64,000 nucleotides of DNA from Schizosaccharomyces osmophilus (taxonomy: Eukaryota; Ascomycota; Schizosaccharomycetes; Schizosaccharomycetales; Schizosaccharomycetaceae), in NCBI RefSeq assembly GCF_027921745.1, contig NC_079240.1:1667001-1731000 (forward strand). The letters are read 5' to 3'. Each line of letters begins with the position of its first letter. The stretch's first letter is position 1. Below the pieces are notes generated by a model. It was not told the origin of the DNA, searched no databases, and saw nothing but the letters and a program-made list of their open reading frames with translations. This document shows, piece after piece, positions 10,968 through 22,062 of this stretch. Position numbers and translations under genes: made by a program.

Positions 10968-11397
10968 GACGACAAACAGAGAGCTTCCTGTCAATTTGTT
11001 TTCGTTGGAAGCCTCAACTTTGCTTGAAACACGTTCTTACCTATTACTGTGGTGGTTAAGTGTCGCGACGTCCTTGATATAACCAATATATTCATAGTTA
11101 TTCGCGCAGAATGTTTGAGTATTGAAATCAATCACTAAATCATTATTAGAATAAGTAAGTTAACAAAAAACTTTGTTTCCCTTGTTGGTGAGATAAAACA
11201 CGCCTTGGTTGTAATTTACTGAATAATATTTAAGCTGTTTACAGAAAACAGGATTTTATTTAATTGTATTATACTAAATGTAATAAATCTTTAAGGGATA
11301 GAACCTGGAGTCATTAAAGTCAAGGATTGATTCTAATATCAGTATTGACGCAAACGTGTAGCTAAATATAAAACAACGGTTTTTAGGAAAGGAAAAC
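10968..11397. other. Intergenic region, nup211 promoter and hmg1 3' end
   Basis: The region is 430 bp between two genes on the minus strand. It must hold the hmg1 polyadenylation signals and the nup211 promoter. I see no gene in it. Confidence 0.5.
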
Positions 11398-14300
11398 CTA
11401 ACGAACACTTAAGTGAGGAACATTCTGGTTGGATGCATTTGAAGATTGAGAAGCTTTGGAATCAGCAGGAGTGTTTATTGCACTGCGGTTAAGACCGATA
11501 TGGGACTTTACCAAATGGCCAGTTGCAAGTGCAGAACATAAAGATAACTCACCAGCCATGACACCGGCAGCAATAATCTTTGCCAGTTGACGAGCATTAT
11601 CACCGGGGGATGTTAAGTGTGCTCCCTTAACACCTAGGAGGTCAAGCATAGCTTGCTGGGGTTCCAAAACGGTACCACCACCAATAGTTCCGACCTCAAT
11701 GGAAGGCATGGAAACGCTAAGCTGTAAATTACCGTCGACATTATCCATAAGAGTGATACAATTGCTACTTTCAATGTTCTGAGCGGGATCTTGCCCTGTA
11801 GCGAGGAAGATAGCGGTCACAACATTTCCGGCATGTGCGTTAAAACCACCGACGCTTCCAGCCATAGCACTACCAATAAGATTTTTGTCAACATTCAACT
11901 TGACTAAATCTTCAACAGTAGTTTTTAATATAGATTTCACAGCCTCGCCAGGAATAATAGCTTCTGCAATAACACTCTTTCCACGTCCATCGATCCAGTT
12001 TATAGCAGCCGGTTTCTTATCAGTGCAATAATTTCCGGATACGCTGATAACGTTCATATCTTCAAATCCGGCTTCGGAACTCATAACAGTCAATGCATGC
12101 TCAACGCCCTTTGATATCATGTTCATGCCCATAGCATCACCTGTAGAAGTGCAAAAACGAATGAATAAGCGAGTTCCAGCCAAAGCAGTCTTAATCCGCT
12201 GGAGACGAGCGAATCTACTAGTAGAATTAAAGGCCTTCGTTATAACTTCAGTTCCTTCGGGACTATCCAACCAAAGCTTAGCGCGACCTGCGCGCGTTAA
12301 ATTAGGGAACGCAATACAAGGGCCACGAGACATTTCATCGCGAGTTAGCACAGTAACAGCACCACCGCCAGCATTGATGGCTTTGCAGCCACGCATGGTT
12401 GAAGCAACCAAAGCACCTTCGGTAGTAGCCATAGGGACGTAGTACGGTTTGCCATCAATAATAATTGGTCCTGCCACACCAAGAGGTAAAGGTATATACC
12501 CAATGACATTCTCACAACAAGCGTTAAGTACTCTTGAATAATCATAGTGATAAACAGGACAATTAGATGCTTCTAAGGTTTTTGTTCTTGAAGAGCGAGA
12601 AACAGCTGCGCGGCGAATGACTACTGCTCTAACAATGTCCTTCAGAATACGCTCTAAAGCATACAAGGGAATTTTCCGGGCAACAACAAGTTGAATCACC
12701 TCCTCATCATTCAATGATGAAACTTGTCCGTTACCATATAAGGAAATGCATTCTTCTAAAGGACGAGATAATGTGCTGATATTCTTTTCAACAGCGGTTT
12801 CAAAGGAAGGGTTCTCGGAGTCAGGCAAATACTTTACTACCTCGACAACTTTTTCAACGACTTTCTTATCATCATCGTTTTTCATGGAATTTAGTCGAGC
12901 AGCATTCAAAAGGAAAATATTTGCACCAATACTTAAAGATAAGCCGAAGATAACCCACTTCGATAGAAAAGATCCACCGATTGATTTTGTCCAATTATGT
13001 ATAAAAGAGTGAATTGTTGTTAAGGCAGACGACTGAGCTAAGTCAGTACCATAAAAAACGGAAGGCAAGATTCTAACAGAGATTACATCCTTATTATGGG
13101 TAGAGCTAAACAAATAAGAGAGAATTTCATCAAAAACATGGTCATCTAAAAGGCTTTGGGTGTTGGTTTCTGGATATTCGGAGCGAACCAAAGGAATCAG
13201 TCTGGCGGCAGCAGCGGAAGTTACTGCATAATGTTTGAAAGGAATAGAACAAAGCTCAAAAAGATTAAATACAACAAATGCAATAACGAAAAGAAAGCGT
13301 GGTTCGTATATCCATCTAAGAGGCTGGAAGGTATCCTTCTTGTTTGTTTTGGCAAATTGATTATTTTCAGCAACACGACGAGCGACAGACTCGGATAAGC
13401 CTTCTTCCATCAAAACTCGTCTCACATTTTCATTGGCATTATACCTGCACATTTCCAAATTTAGAGTGAGGATAGACACGAAAAAAGTGAAGAGTAAAAG
13501 CAGGTCATAGACCATAACAGCGGAAAATAAAAAGAACTGCTTTAAACCAAAGTTGCAATAAGAAAAGATAGCTAAAACCACAATTCCAAAGGAAAAATGA
13601 CGGAGAATTGGGGGAGCAGCATCACGGCAAGCTTCAGCAACATCCTCGTGGGTGGCAGAACGAGAGTCGGAAGAAGCACAACGAGACATAACTGCTCTAG
13701 TGAGGTTCACCGACTTGTCCAGAGCAACAACGTTTATTAAGAAGGGCATGCTTTCAATTAAAGATACAAGGCTGATTCGAACTCCAGAGAAACGGATCAA
13801 CGACATCGCAAATTGAACTGAGAATAAAGTAGACATGCAAACACTGGAGAATAACCAAAATCTAGAGCCCAGTCTTCGCATTTTTAAGTAGACAGAAATA
13901 ACAGAAATGAACATGCATGCGTAGGCGGTGCCGACGATAAGAAGTTCCATTTTAGAAGCTTGACTCGTTATTTTCAAAGTGTTCATCCAAGTGCGAGCGA
14001 TTAGCTGGAGGAGCCAAGACCAAGAAATGCCGTGCTCACGAATTGTAGGAAGGACTCTTTGAACGACAGTACTAGAGCTATCTAAGAAGTAGTCGATGGG
14101 AGGATTAGCCATATTGGCAGGAATAGCTATGCTTGAAACAGTCCAATTACCGACTTCTTTTGAGAACGTCTTACAAGTACCAGATGGCGAATCAATCAAG
14201 AGACAATCATGAAGGTAAGGTTCGGCGAGTTGGGCTACGTTCACATTTACTGAAGTTGGGTGATACCATTGGGTGATGTCAAAGTCGACATTTTGAATGC

Positions 14301-14565
14301 CTTGAGGCTGGTCAGACGGGGGGATAGGTTCCCAGACAGAAGCAACGCCGTCAGGGGATTCAACTTTGGAAAGCTTCAAAACTAACCCAGAAGGATCAGA
14401 AACAAGGCCCCCATCCAAGATGCCAGATCGCTTTAAGGCTCGAAGCAAGACAGGGAAATCTTCTTGTGTAAGGGTCTCGAGAAAAGAGTAGTATGCCATA
14501 GAAACAAGGATACACACAATCGCGATCACTTGAATGGGATATCTGGCGGCAATTCGATAAATCAT
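11398..14565 (-). CDS. hmg1: HMG-CoA reductase Hmg1
   Basis: The 1055 aa single exon is close to the fission-yeast length. Hmg1 reduces HMG-CoA to mevalonate with NADPH, the committed step of sterol synthesis, in the ER membrane. The N-terminal half has about eight membrane segments, including a sterol-sensing-type region at about 190-390. The catalytic domain (about 630-1030) has the signatures NVIGYIPLPLGVAGP, TTEGALVAS with its catalytic Glu, GDAMGMNM, DKKPAAINW with its Lys, GQDPAQN with its Asp, GTIGGGT, and a C-terminal His before NRS. The tail keeps the NRSAINTP segment (Ser about 1028, Thr about 1032), equivalent to the regulatory phosphosites known in S. pombe Hmg1 and near the AMPK site of animal enzymes. 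No intron is needed. Confidence 0.97.
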   Translation of the reverse strand: MIYRIAARYPIQVIAIVCILVSMAYYSFLETLTQEDFPVLLRALKRSGILDGGLVSDPSGLVLKLSKVESPDGVASVWEPIPPSDQPQGIQNVDFDITQWYHPTSVNVNVAQLAEPYLHDCLLIDSPSGTCKTFSKEVGNWTVSSIAIPANMANPPIDYFLDSSSTVVQRVLPTIREHGISWSWLLQLIARTWMNTLKITSQASKMELLIVGTAYACMFISVISVYLKMRRLGSRFWLFSSVCMSTLFSVQFAMSLIRFSGVRISLVSLIESMPFLINVVALDKSVNLTRAVMSRCASSDSRSATHEDVAEACRDAAPPILRHFSFGIVVLAIFSYCNFGLKQFFLFSAVMVYDLLLLFTFFVSILTLNLEMCRYNANENVRRVLMEEGLSESVARRVAENNQFAKTNKKDTFQPLRWIYEPRFLFVIAFVVFNLFELCSIPFKHYAVTSAAAARLIPLVRSEYPETNTQSLLDDHVFDEILSYLFSSTHNKDVISVRILPSVFYGTDLAQSSALTTIHSFIHNWTKSIGGSFLSKWVIFGLSLSIGANIFLLNAARLNSMKNDDDKKVVEKVVEVVKYLPDSENPSFETAVEKNISTLSRPLEECISLYGNGQVSSLNDEEVIQLVVARKIPLYALERILKDIVRAVVIRRAAVSRSSRTKTLEASNCPVYHYDYSRVLNACCENVIGYIPLPLGVAGPIIIDGKPYYVPMATTEGALVASTMRGCKAINAGGGAVTVLTRDEMSRGPCIAFPNLTRAGRAKLWLDSPEGTEVITKAFNSTSRFARLQRIKTALAGTRLFIRFCTSTGDAMGMNMISKGVEHALTVMSSEAGFEDMNVISVSGNYCTDKKPAAINWIDGRGKSVIAEAIIPGEAVKSILKTTVEDLVKLNVDKNLIGSAMAGSVGGFNAHAGNVVTAIFLATGQDPAQNIESSNCITLMDNVDGNLQLSVSMPSIEVGTIGGGTVLEPQQAMLDLLGVKGAHLTSPGDNARQLAKIIAAGVMAGELSLCSALATGHLVKSHIGLNRSAINTPADSKASQSSNASNQNVPHLSVR

Positions 14566-16156
14566 TTTGTGAATAGATAGAGTTTAGGTGGGAAATGTAG
14601 TATAGCTCTCGAAAACGAAAGAAAATGAATGTCTAAAAGGATATGAAAATAATATAAAGGCAGATGGCCGAAAAGAACGGAAAGGATGAAAGTAAATCCT
14701 TTCAAAAAAAAAAAATAAAACAAACCTTTATCAACAGAAATGGTCAATCGCGTAGTCAACAGAAAAAGCAGAGTTTCCTCTTCTTGCTTTGTTTCTACAC
14801 GAAAAAAAAAAAGGTCGGTACTGATGGGACAACCTGTAGAATGGAAAACAGCGCTTTGTAAAGGCGTCAAACGTTTATCACAACTGGCTTTCAGAAGGAA
14901 AGAAAAGCCAAGCGAGGAGCCAAGGTCAGCAGATAACCCAGGTAGAGTTGATCAGAAAAGAGTGAACAAAAGAAGCAAGCCAAGCTTTAGAAAGCAAGCA
15001 GGTACAAAACTAAAACGGGGGAAATAGCGAATAATCACTAAAAGTAAAAGTTTGTTATGGGACCGGAAGGAAGGACTAAAGGAAGGCTTCCAGTTGGACT
15101 ATAATGTGCATCAAAACGAATGAATAAGTGAGTCCTTCGTTAAGAAATCCGTTTTACAATAGAATCCCAGTCACTGATTTAAGTAAAATAAACTGCACGA
15201 AACTAATCCTGGTTCTTTTCTATGACCAGCGTGGGACCTAAGAGGTTTTGGGGTAGGACAAGGCAAGGGTAGGTTGTATGGTGGAGAAAATTTCTGAAGA
15301 CATAAACACCAATTTCGCGCTCGAAAAAAAAAACAAACAAGATTTTCTTCTTGTCAAATAGAAACGACTTTTCTATGAATATGGTCAAGTAAATTAATAG
15401 AAAGAACAAGACTTTACGCGATCTACCAACTTTTCGTGGAAATATGATTCGGAAGGACAATCCAGCTTTTTCTTTTGTCTCTACGGTTTTTATTTTAAAG
15501 TAATTTTATAATATTAATGTATTTTAGGAATTTTCTTTCTATGCGAACTGTTTGTATAGAAACGACTTTTTTCGTCGTTTACAAGACCAAGAATCCATGA
15601 AGATCTCTTCTATGACTATCATACGCTAAGAAACAAAAAAAAAAGTTCGTAGCGAAAAATAAAAATAAAATAAGATACCGTATGTCTATTGCACTGCTTT
15701 GGATAACTGTAATGCAGTTTGCAGTTTCTTTGTTCTCTGTTGACAAAAAGAACGCAAGCTGCATTTCTCTCCTTCCTTCAGGAATTGATCTTTCCTATGG
15801 ATGCCGCTTGGATTGAAATTTTTAGTAAAGAAAAGTTATAGAGCAAGAAAAAAAAAAAAAAGAACGTGAGACGGCTTCAGGTATTCAATCAATTGTGAGC
15901 TTCTTAATTGAAAGAACCCACACAAGAGGTAAAAATAAGTCCCTTTTATTGCTTTTTGTATAATTATAAAATTTAAATTCTTAAGTGCAAATTGTCTCTC
16001 TTTTGTTTGCATCAAACCATCTTTTGAGGGCTTGCTTTTGATTACCGGAAAATTAGGTGTTAACACGAAACCGACAAAAGACGTAGCCGTGTTTTTTTTC
16101 TTTCGTTCTTTTACTTGTCTTTCTTTTGGGTTTCGACTCATTCCTTTGGACATTTT
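14566..16156. other. Long divergent intergenic region, hmg1-ppk33
   Basis: About 1.6 kb separates the starts of hmg1 (minus) and ppk33 (plus). Both strands show short open frames full of homopolymer-encoded Lys or Phe runs, and none resembles a protein. The likely content is two promoters with long 5' leaders, possibly including an unrecognised non-coding RNA. Confidence 0.5.
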
Positions 16157-17170
16157 ATGGGGAATCAAGCGTCAAAGCTGAGAAGTGCCGAGCAGCCATG
16201 GATTGAGCAGGGACAGAAAAAACCCTTTTTCAGCATCTCTCAATTCAAACTGTGCAATGTTGTTGGCAAAGGAAGTTGGAGTACAGTTTTCGTGGTGAAA
16301 GATCGTAGCAGCAAGCAAAAGTTTGCTTTGAAATGTATTAACAAGAAAAAACATAATCCTGGAAAGATAAAACAACTCCTTACCGAAGTTTCCCTTTTGC
16401 GTTCTTTAGACCATCCTCTTTTGTGTAGATTTTATTCGGAATTCCAAGACGATAGCAAAATCTACCTTGTCTCGGATCTTATGTTGGGCGGTGATCTTCG
16501 ATATCATATTGCACAAAATCGCTTTCAAGAATCCGTCGTGTGTGTTTGGATTGCTGAACTGGCTTCCGCGCTCATCTATATTCACTCCAAAGGGATCTTG
16601 CATAGAGATATAAAGCCAGACAATATCCTTCTCGACGAATTTGGACATTGCCGACTCGTCGATTTTAACGTAGCTTCCCGTCTATCGCAGAAAACCCCAG
16701 ATGGAAAAGGTTTTGTGAAAGGTCGAGTTGGTACTCCTGCCTATATGTCCCCAGAAACACTTGTGCACTCCATCAGCTACCGAGAATCAGATTGGTGGTC
16801 TTTGGGAATCACCATGTACGAATGTCTATTACAGAGTAGACCGTTCTCCAGCACTATGGTGGTCAATTGGATTCGTTCTTCCGAAAAAGAAAAAAATTCT
16901 CTCCTCGAAACAATGTGCTCCTCGCTCGAACTTCGAAATAACAAACAATTAGACATCTTATCCAAAGAGGCACGTGTTGCTATTCGCGGATTTCTAGAGC
17001 CATCTATAAGAAACCGATTTGGACATCATGAAAACAACATTCCAAATATATCTTTCTTTTCCCCTGTTTGCTTTGATACCATCTCTCAAGGGAAATGGGC
17101 CCCTAAATTTAGACCAAAATCTGGCAAACTGTACGCTGACCCTATTTTAGAATTGGAAGCAACCTTTTGA
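16157..17170 (+). CDS. ppk33: Serine/threonine protein kinase Ppk33 (YANK/STK32-like)
   Basis: The product is 337 aa starting at ATG 16157, the first ATG that gives MGNQASK, a strong N-myristoylation signal with Gly2. Kinase subdomains are in order: glycine loop GKGSWSTVF, catalytic Lys in ALKCINKKK, HRDIKPDN catalytic loop, the metal-binding motif as DFN instead of DFG, GTPAYMSPE activation segment, and SDWWSLG. DFN, not DFG, together with N-myristoylation is typical of the YANK/STK32 branch of the AGC kinases. The length and place match S. pombe Ppk33. Its substrate is not known to me. Myristoylation suggests membrane attachment. It converges with the uridine kinase gene, with 289 bp between stops. 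Confidence 0.92.
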   Translation: MGNQASKLRSAEQPWIEQGQKKPFFSISQFKLCNVVGKGSWSTVFVVKDRSSKQKFALKCINKKKHNPGKIKQLLTEVSLLRSLDHPLLCRFYSEFQDDSKIYLVSDLMLGGDLRYHIAQNRFQESVVCVWIAELASALIYIHSKGILHRDIKPDNILLDEFGHCRLVDFNVASRLSQKTPDGKGFVKGRVGTPAYMSPETLVHSISYRESDWWSLGITMYECLLQSRPFSSTMVVNWIRSSEKEKNSLLETMCSSLELRNNKQLDILSKEARVAIRGFLEPSIRNRFGHHENNIPNISFFSPVCFDTISQGKWAPKFRPKSGKLYADPILELEATF

Positions 17171-17459
17171 TTCTTGCTTTTCGTATTTTAATTTCCCCTG
17201 TTATAATGAAACCTTTCTACCCTAAGGAATTCACGACATTATAGAGATCGTTCGTGTTTGTTTTACTAACTGACTATTTAATTCCTATTTCAGATTAATG
17301 ACAAAAAGATACTATCAAATACTATAGAGCTTAATGATTACTTTTTTACTTTTCTTGTTTTTTTTCAATTACCCTAATCCATATCTTTTCTCTCTGATTT
17401 ATATGACAATACCAAATCTATTAACTTCCAATCACTTTGACATTTGTTAAACCTAATAT

Positions 17460-18958
17460 TTAACATCCATAAAACGTCTTCTCTAAATTTAATTTACCCA
17501 TTACTGCATCCTCAGCAGTCTCCAAAAACCCTGTAACAATCGTGACTTTGGGAAATATAAAACCCAATGTTTTGATGCTTTCCACAAAAGACACATAGAC
17601 TACAATAATAATGTTTTCTTCCGGTACACCAAAGTCAACTAAGATTTGAGTTGCCATTAATACATCCGTGCTGGTTGTCAATTGAGAAGCTATAAGAATT
17701 ACATTTGTCCCAGCAATCCCCCGGGGAAGTTTATGATATTGAAGACTTGGTTCATTGGTGACTTGATTCACACGCACAAGTACTTTTCCCAACCGCACGT
17801 TAGGAAACTGTCGACAAAGGGCTGTTTCCAAAGTACCACCAGACCCCAAAACAGAAACGCCGCAAAGCTAAAAATCATTGGTTAGCTCTTTGTAAAATAT
17901 TCATAATTTAGTATCGCTAACTAGTAATACCTCTTTTGCTAATTGCAATCCTTTCCATGTATCCCCGTTATGTAGCGTAATAACTTTTTCCTCATACATT
18001 AAGGAATCGCCAGCCAGGTTCATTAACATTGTTCCTATGCGACTTAAATAGAACTGCATATTATCAGCGTCAGTTTCTTTGTTTACGAGTATGGTTTTGA
18101 TAGCTTCAATTTCAGGAGTTTGACGGAGCTGCACAAGATTTAAAGGTAAATTCGGGATGGTAGGAACAATCTGTTGTAAAGAATCGATGTTTTCCCGGTG
18201 ACTTCGGCTTTGAACAGACAAAGTCCTCTTAATAAATTTTATGACCATTTCTAAAAGTTAACCTAGTTAGTAAATAGAGATGATTCATCAGTAATAATAA
18301 TAGGTTATTGAAACTTACCGATGGCCACTTTATTGTCACGACCACGGGGAACAATTATATCTGTATAAATCGATTGCTTCCGTACAAAATTATCGTAACT
18401 TGGTTTGACAAAGCGATCATACTGGTGAAGCACACCCCGAATGTCACGACCACGGTAATTAATATCTCTGTTCAATCTACGAGATAAACAAACGTCTGAA
18501 TCAGTTTCGAGAAAGACAGAGACATCAAGAAGGGAGCGAACTTTTTCGTCGTATAAAGCAAAGATTCCCTCTATGACAATTATACTTGCACCAAACAAAG
18601 TGGAAGTTTCAGGAAGGCGGTCGTGATCGTGAAAACTATATATGGGAATGTCAACTTTACGACCTCGTTTGAGCTCTATTAAAACATTAAATAACAAAAC
18701 CCAGTCAATGGCGTCTGGGGAATCAAAATCATATTCATTTCGATAAGCTTGTTGTTTCTGCTCAGCGGTCAAAGGCTTATAGAAGGAATCCAAGGATAAG
18801 ATCACCACATTGGGTAAATTCAAGGCTTTTACAATTAATCGAGCGACTGAGGTTTTTCCACTTCCAGAAGGGCCTGCAATACCTATGAAGCTTATACGTC
18901 TCCAGGGAGGCTCGTACAGGTTTTTCAAAGTTTCTTTACTGGCTTGAGCAATTTCCAT
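17460..18958 (-). CDS. Uridine kinase fused to a degenerate UPRT-like domain
   Basis: Exons, read on the minus strand, are 18958-18319, 18250-17931 and 17867-17460, giving 455 aa. The splice sites are gtaagt...ttttag and gtatta...ttttag. The N-terminal half is a uridine/cytidine kinase: P-loop GPSGSGKT near residue 29, LDSFYKP, a DFDSPDA segment, and RRLNRDINYRGRD. The C-terminal half aligns with uracil phosphoribosyltransferase (GVSVLGSGGTLE, LPRGIAGTN, FGVPEENI). However, the PRPP loop usually written DPMLATGGS reads ASQLTTSTD, and the terminal GDAGDR uracil-binding motif is missing. The kinase should salvage uridine and cytidine to UMP and CMP; the second domain is probably structural or regulatory. 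Its S. pombe counterpart is SPCC162.11c by position. Confidence is high for the kinase, moderate for loss of UPRT activity. Confidence 0.92.
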
Positions 18959-20259
18959 AACGTGTCAAGCTTTATAAACTAGAAAAAAAAAAAAAAAAAA
19001 AAAAAAAGGATTTGAATATAATGAAGGACGAGAAAAAGGGGGATAGGTGTTTAAAAAGGATCCCTCGGTTTAGTAAGTAATTCTTTATGGAAACGAATCA
19101 ATCATGAACTTTTTCTTTACAAAAGCTCTTGAAGAGAAAGTACACCTTTAGCCCAAGATTCACCTACTCAACACAACCAAACGCAGCCAAACGAAACCAC
19201 AAAAGGGTATCTAAACAAACAAAAAAATGAAATGAAGCGACGGCTGATTATTTCTTCTCAAACACACGTTTGGAAGGTGTAGTGGTTTGTAAACAAAAGT
19301 ATTCGCAACTTTTTACCTTAGGTAGCAGCATTTATGTTACTTTGTTTTACGGTGTGTGCCGCGGCATATCCGGAAGCAATAAAACAGAAAGTTGGGCATG
19401 GGAAGCATCATAAACGTGCTAATAAACTTTTATTCTTGTTCTTTTGGTCGTATAAGGTAAGGAAATATGATTTTCCATGTCCTCCGAAACAAACTTTCAA
19501 AGGAACGAAGAGGTGGATAAAAAGCTCATTAGGTCCTGAACTAACAGCGTTTTGAGCTTTCTATATTCTTTTTTTCTTTCATATATTAGCTGCTTAATGC
19601 TTGAAAGCTGTAAATTTATTGAATCCTTGACATTTCTATATTTTTATTTACATAAACAAACCAAAATTTTACCCAGAAAAAAAATACAAAAAAAATAAGA
19701 GGAATAACAGATGAGGTAGTGAGACATACATTTTGGTTTGTTTCATTCGATCATTTTTTTTTATTTTATGTTTTTTTTTTATATCTTACAATTGTTCATC
19801 CTGGACAGAGAAAAGACGGAAAAAGGTCAGAGTCAAAGCTATTCATTCGATTCTCATTGTGATCCTGGATGTCTTCTTGCACTGCCTTTCAATTTTCAAA
19901 AGGAATAATATTTTATAAAAGAACGGAAATTAATCAAAGGGTTCATAAAATGATATTGTAAGTTCACTTTATGAGAAAATGTTGTACAAGAAGAAAAGTC
20001 ATCTCTTCATTTTCATTACGTTTGAGTGCATACAATTCATATGATTTTTTTCTTCTTTCATTGAATTAATTGCTTTTTACTTTCATTGCTGTAGTCTTTT
20101 CTTTTTGCCGCGGAACCAATCGATTATATTCCTACCTACCCTCTGCTCTCATTGTAGAAATCATCGGCTTTCCAAGGATATAACGCATATCGAACGAAAA
20201 AATTATCTGTAAATAATAGCTAGCTTTTAGTATTTTGTAACAGAAAGCTGCAATTGATT
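18959..20259. other. Divergent intergenic region, uridine kinase-tco89
   Basis: The region is 1.3 kb between divergent starts. It begins with a 25-nt poly(A) tract (18983-19007) and has a GTAAACAAA forkhead-like core at about 19289. A 73-codon ATG frame at 19334-19555 lacks coding features. I see no supported gene. Confidence 0.5.
18983..19007. repeat. Poly(A) tract, 25 nt
   Basis: An uninterrupted run of 25 A lies just upstream of the minus-strand uridine kinase start. Such dA:dT tracts commonly exclude nucleosomes from yeast promoters; that role here is inferred. Confidence 0.8.
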
Positions 20260-21840
20260 ATGGATTCGGCTCCCAGTCATGTTCGCAAAGGTTCTACTTC
20301 GACAGTGAGCACTGAGGGAGGCGATGGAGGGCCTTCTAAATCTACAAGGGACAACAAAAAGGGATTCATAGTAAATAGCAGGATAAAAAGAGGTGGAAGT
20401 CATTTACGACTCGGAAGACCTGGAAAAGTCACGGCCGCAAGTTCTCGTCCTAACGTCTTAACAAGAACAACCTCTCATAATCCAAATTATGATCGTGTTC
20501 ACAATACGCATGCTGCTATACCTAGGCAAAGATCTCTCAACGACCTTAATGATTTGCATGGAAGTAGAGCAGTGACAGCGAGAACCGGCTTAATTCCTTT
20601 GACCCAGAGGAAGCCTAAGCCTGTTTGGGAAGAAATTACTAACGATAATGACTCTACGGCTGGAAATTTTGATACGGAAAGTATTCGCACCGATCCGCCT
20701 GAAACAGAAACGCGCAATCCCCCTCCATTGAATATTGCTCAGCTGAACGAAGACCAGTCTCGTAAATTACCTGAAAAAAACACTTTTTTGCTCCCAAAAG
20801 AAAGCCAAACTACCAATGAAAGGGTCAACAGGACGGACCATGAAAAACCTTCTTCCCCAAATATTTCACTTCCACAAGTTGCCACAGCTGAATCATCGAT
20901 TAAAGAAGAAAAAATTCGACCAGAAGATGTCAGCGCTTTACCACCTTCGAATCAGCATAAAGCCGTTTCTGACTTTTCTGATCGTCCACTTGGTCCCACA
21001 GACATGTATCCGCGGTACCCTCTTGCTACTCCAAGTGCTCCTGATACAATGCAATCAAGCTCCATTCATAACGAATCGGTTTTACCGAATACTTCGACTG
21101 AGTACGGACCACTTCCTTCTGTATATCTACCGGATTTTCAGAATCCAGACCAGGAACCGGTTTCTCCTAAGGCACTAACTAATGCTGGTATGTTTAAGAA
21201 TTATTTTACTATTACTAATTAACGTTCAGAATCTTCTAGAAATTTGGATTCAGATACACAAAGTGTAACTACTTCTCTTCCTGGAGATTTACTAACAAAT
21301 CGTAAATTTTCCTCAAATGTCACCAAATCACCCGCTCAATTGTACGACATAGGTGCTTCTACTAGCAGAACTCAACAAAAACTTCTTATTCAGAGAGCTT
21401 CTTCCCGATTTGATACAGTGGAAGATGATACCAATGCAAATCCCTCTAAACGATACTTACACCCGCAAGCAAAGCAAATCACGGATTCAGTCCGAACAAA
21501 TTTCCGTAATGTGAAAAGGAATCGTGAAATCGTATATGAATTTTTGATTAGGCTTCGTCCTTTTGTGGTTTCGTCAGAAATTGAAGATTTTTCTTCGTCT
21601 TCCAACCCCTTTACCTCAAGTCCCCATGCTCCGAGTTCTTCCAATCCGGGATTAAATTTGGGCTCTGCGAGTGGTTTCTCTTCAACTTCTCACTCTGTGA
21701 ATCCTAGCGAAATAATTCATTCCTCTCAGCCGTCGTATCCTTTGGCTAATACACACAGGAAGTCTATTCATGTTCCCAAAGTTCGAAAAGGGGAGGAACC
21801 AGAAACAGTAGAGAATAAAATACTGGAACTATGGAAATAA
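20260..21840 (+). CDS. tco89: TORC1 subunit Tco89
   Basis: Exons 20260-21187 and 21230-21840 give 512 aa. The 42-nt intron has a GTATGT donor, a CTAATTAAC branch region and a CAG acceptor. The protein is mostly low-complexity Ser/Thr/Pro/Asn sequence, as expected for Tco89. Two denser patches stand out: a basic N-terminal region (about 25-110; NSRIKRGGSHLRLGRPGK, RQRSLNDLNDLHGSRA) and a C-terminal helical patch (TNFRNVKRNREIVYEFLIRLRP). Tco89 is a fungal-specific component of Tor complex 1 on the vacuolar surface that controls growth in response to nitrogen. Assignment rests on these patches and on its place next to the uridine kinase, as in S. pombe. Its 3' end converges on rsm1 with 222 bp between stops. 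Confidence 0.85.
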
Positions 21841-22062
21841 ATGGTAATCCCTCATATTATCCCTGTTATAACAGGGCTCAATCCTGACGATTTCTCTCAT
21901 GACAAAAAGTTTTGACTAAAAATTCTTGTTCGAACATATTTATATTTAATCTAATTGAGGATCTATTTATAATTTTATAATAAATTATTTGTTTTATTTA
22001 TCCTATTCGCTGAATATAGAGGTGAATCCATTCTTTTGCTGCAGTTATGCAGCATTCGTACT

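Noticed and set aside
14562-15460. Several 60-100-codon frames on both strands between hmg1 and ppk33
   Set aside because: Translations are dominated by Lys or Phe from homopolymer runs, and most start at non-ATG codons.
19334-19555. 73-codon ATG frame with a signal-peptide-like start
   Set aside because: It stands alone in a promoter region, has no recognisable family, and such frames are expected by chance in this much sequence.
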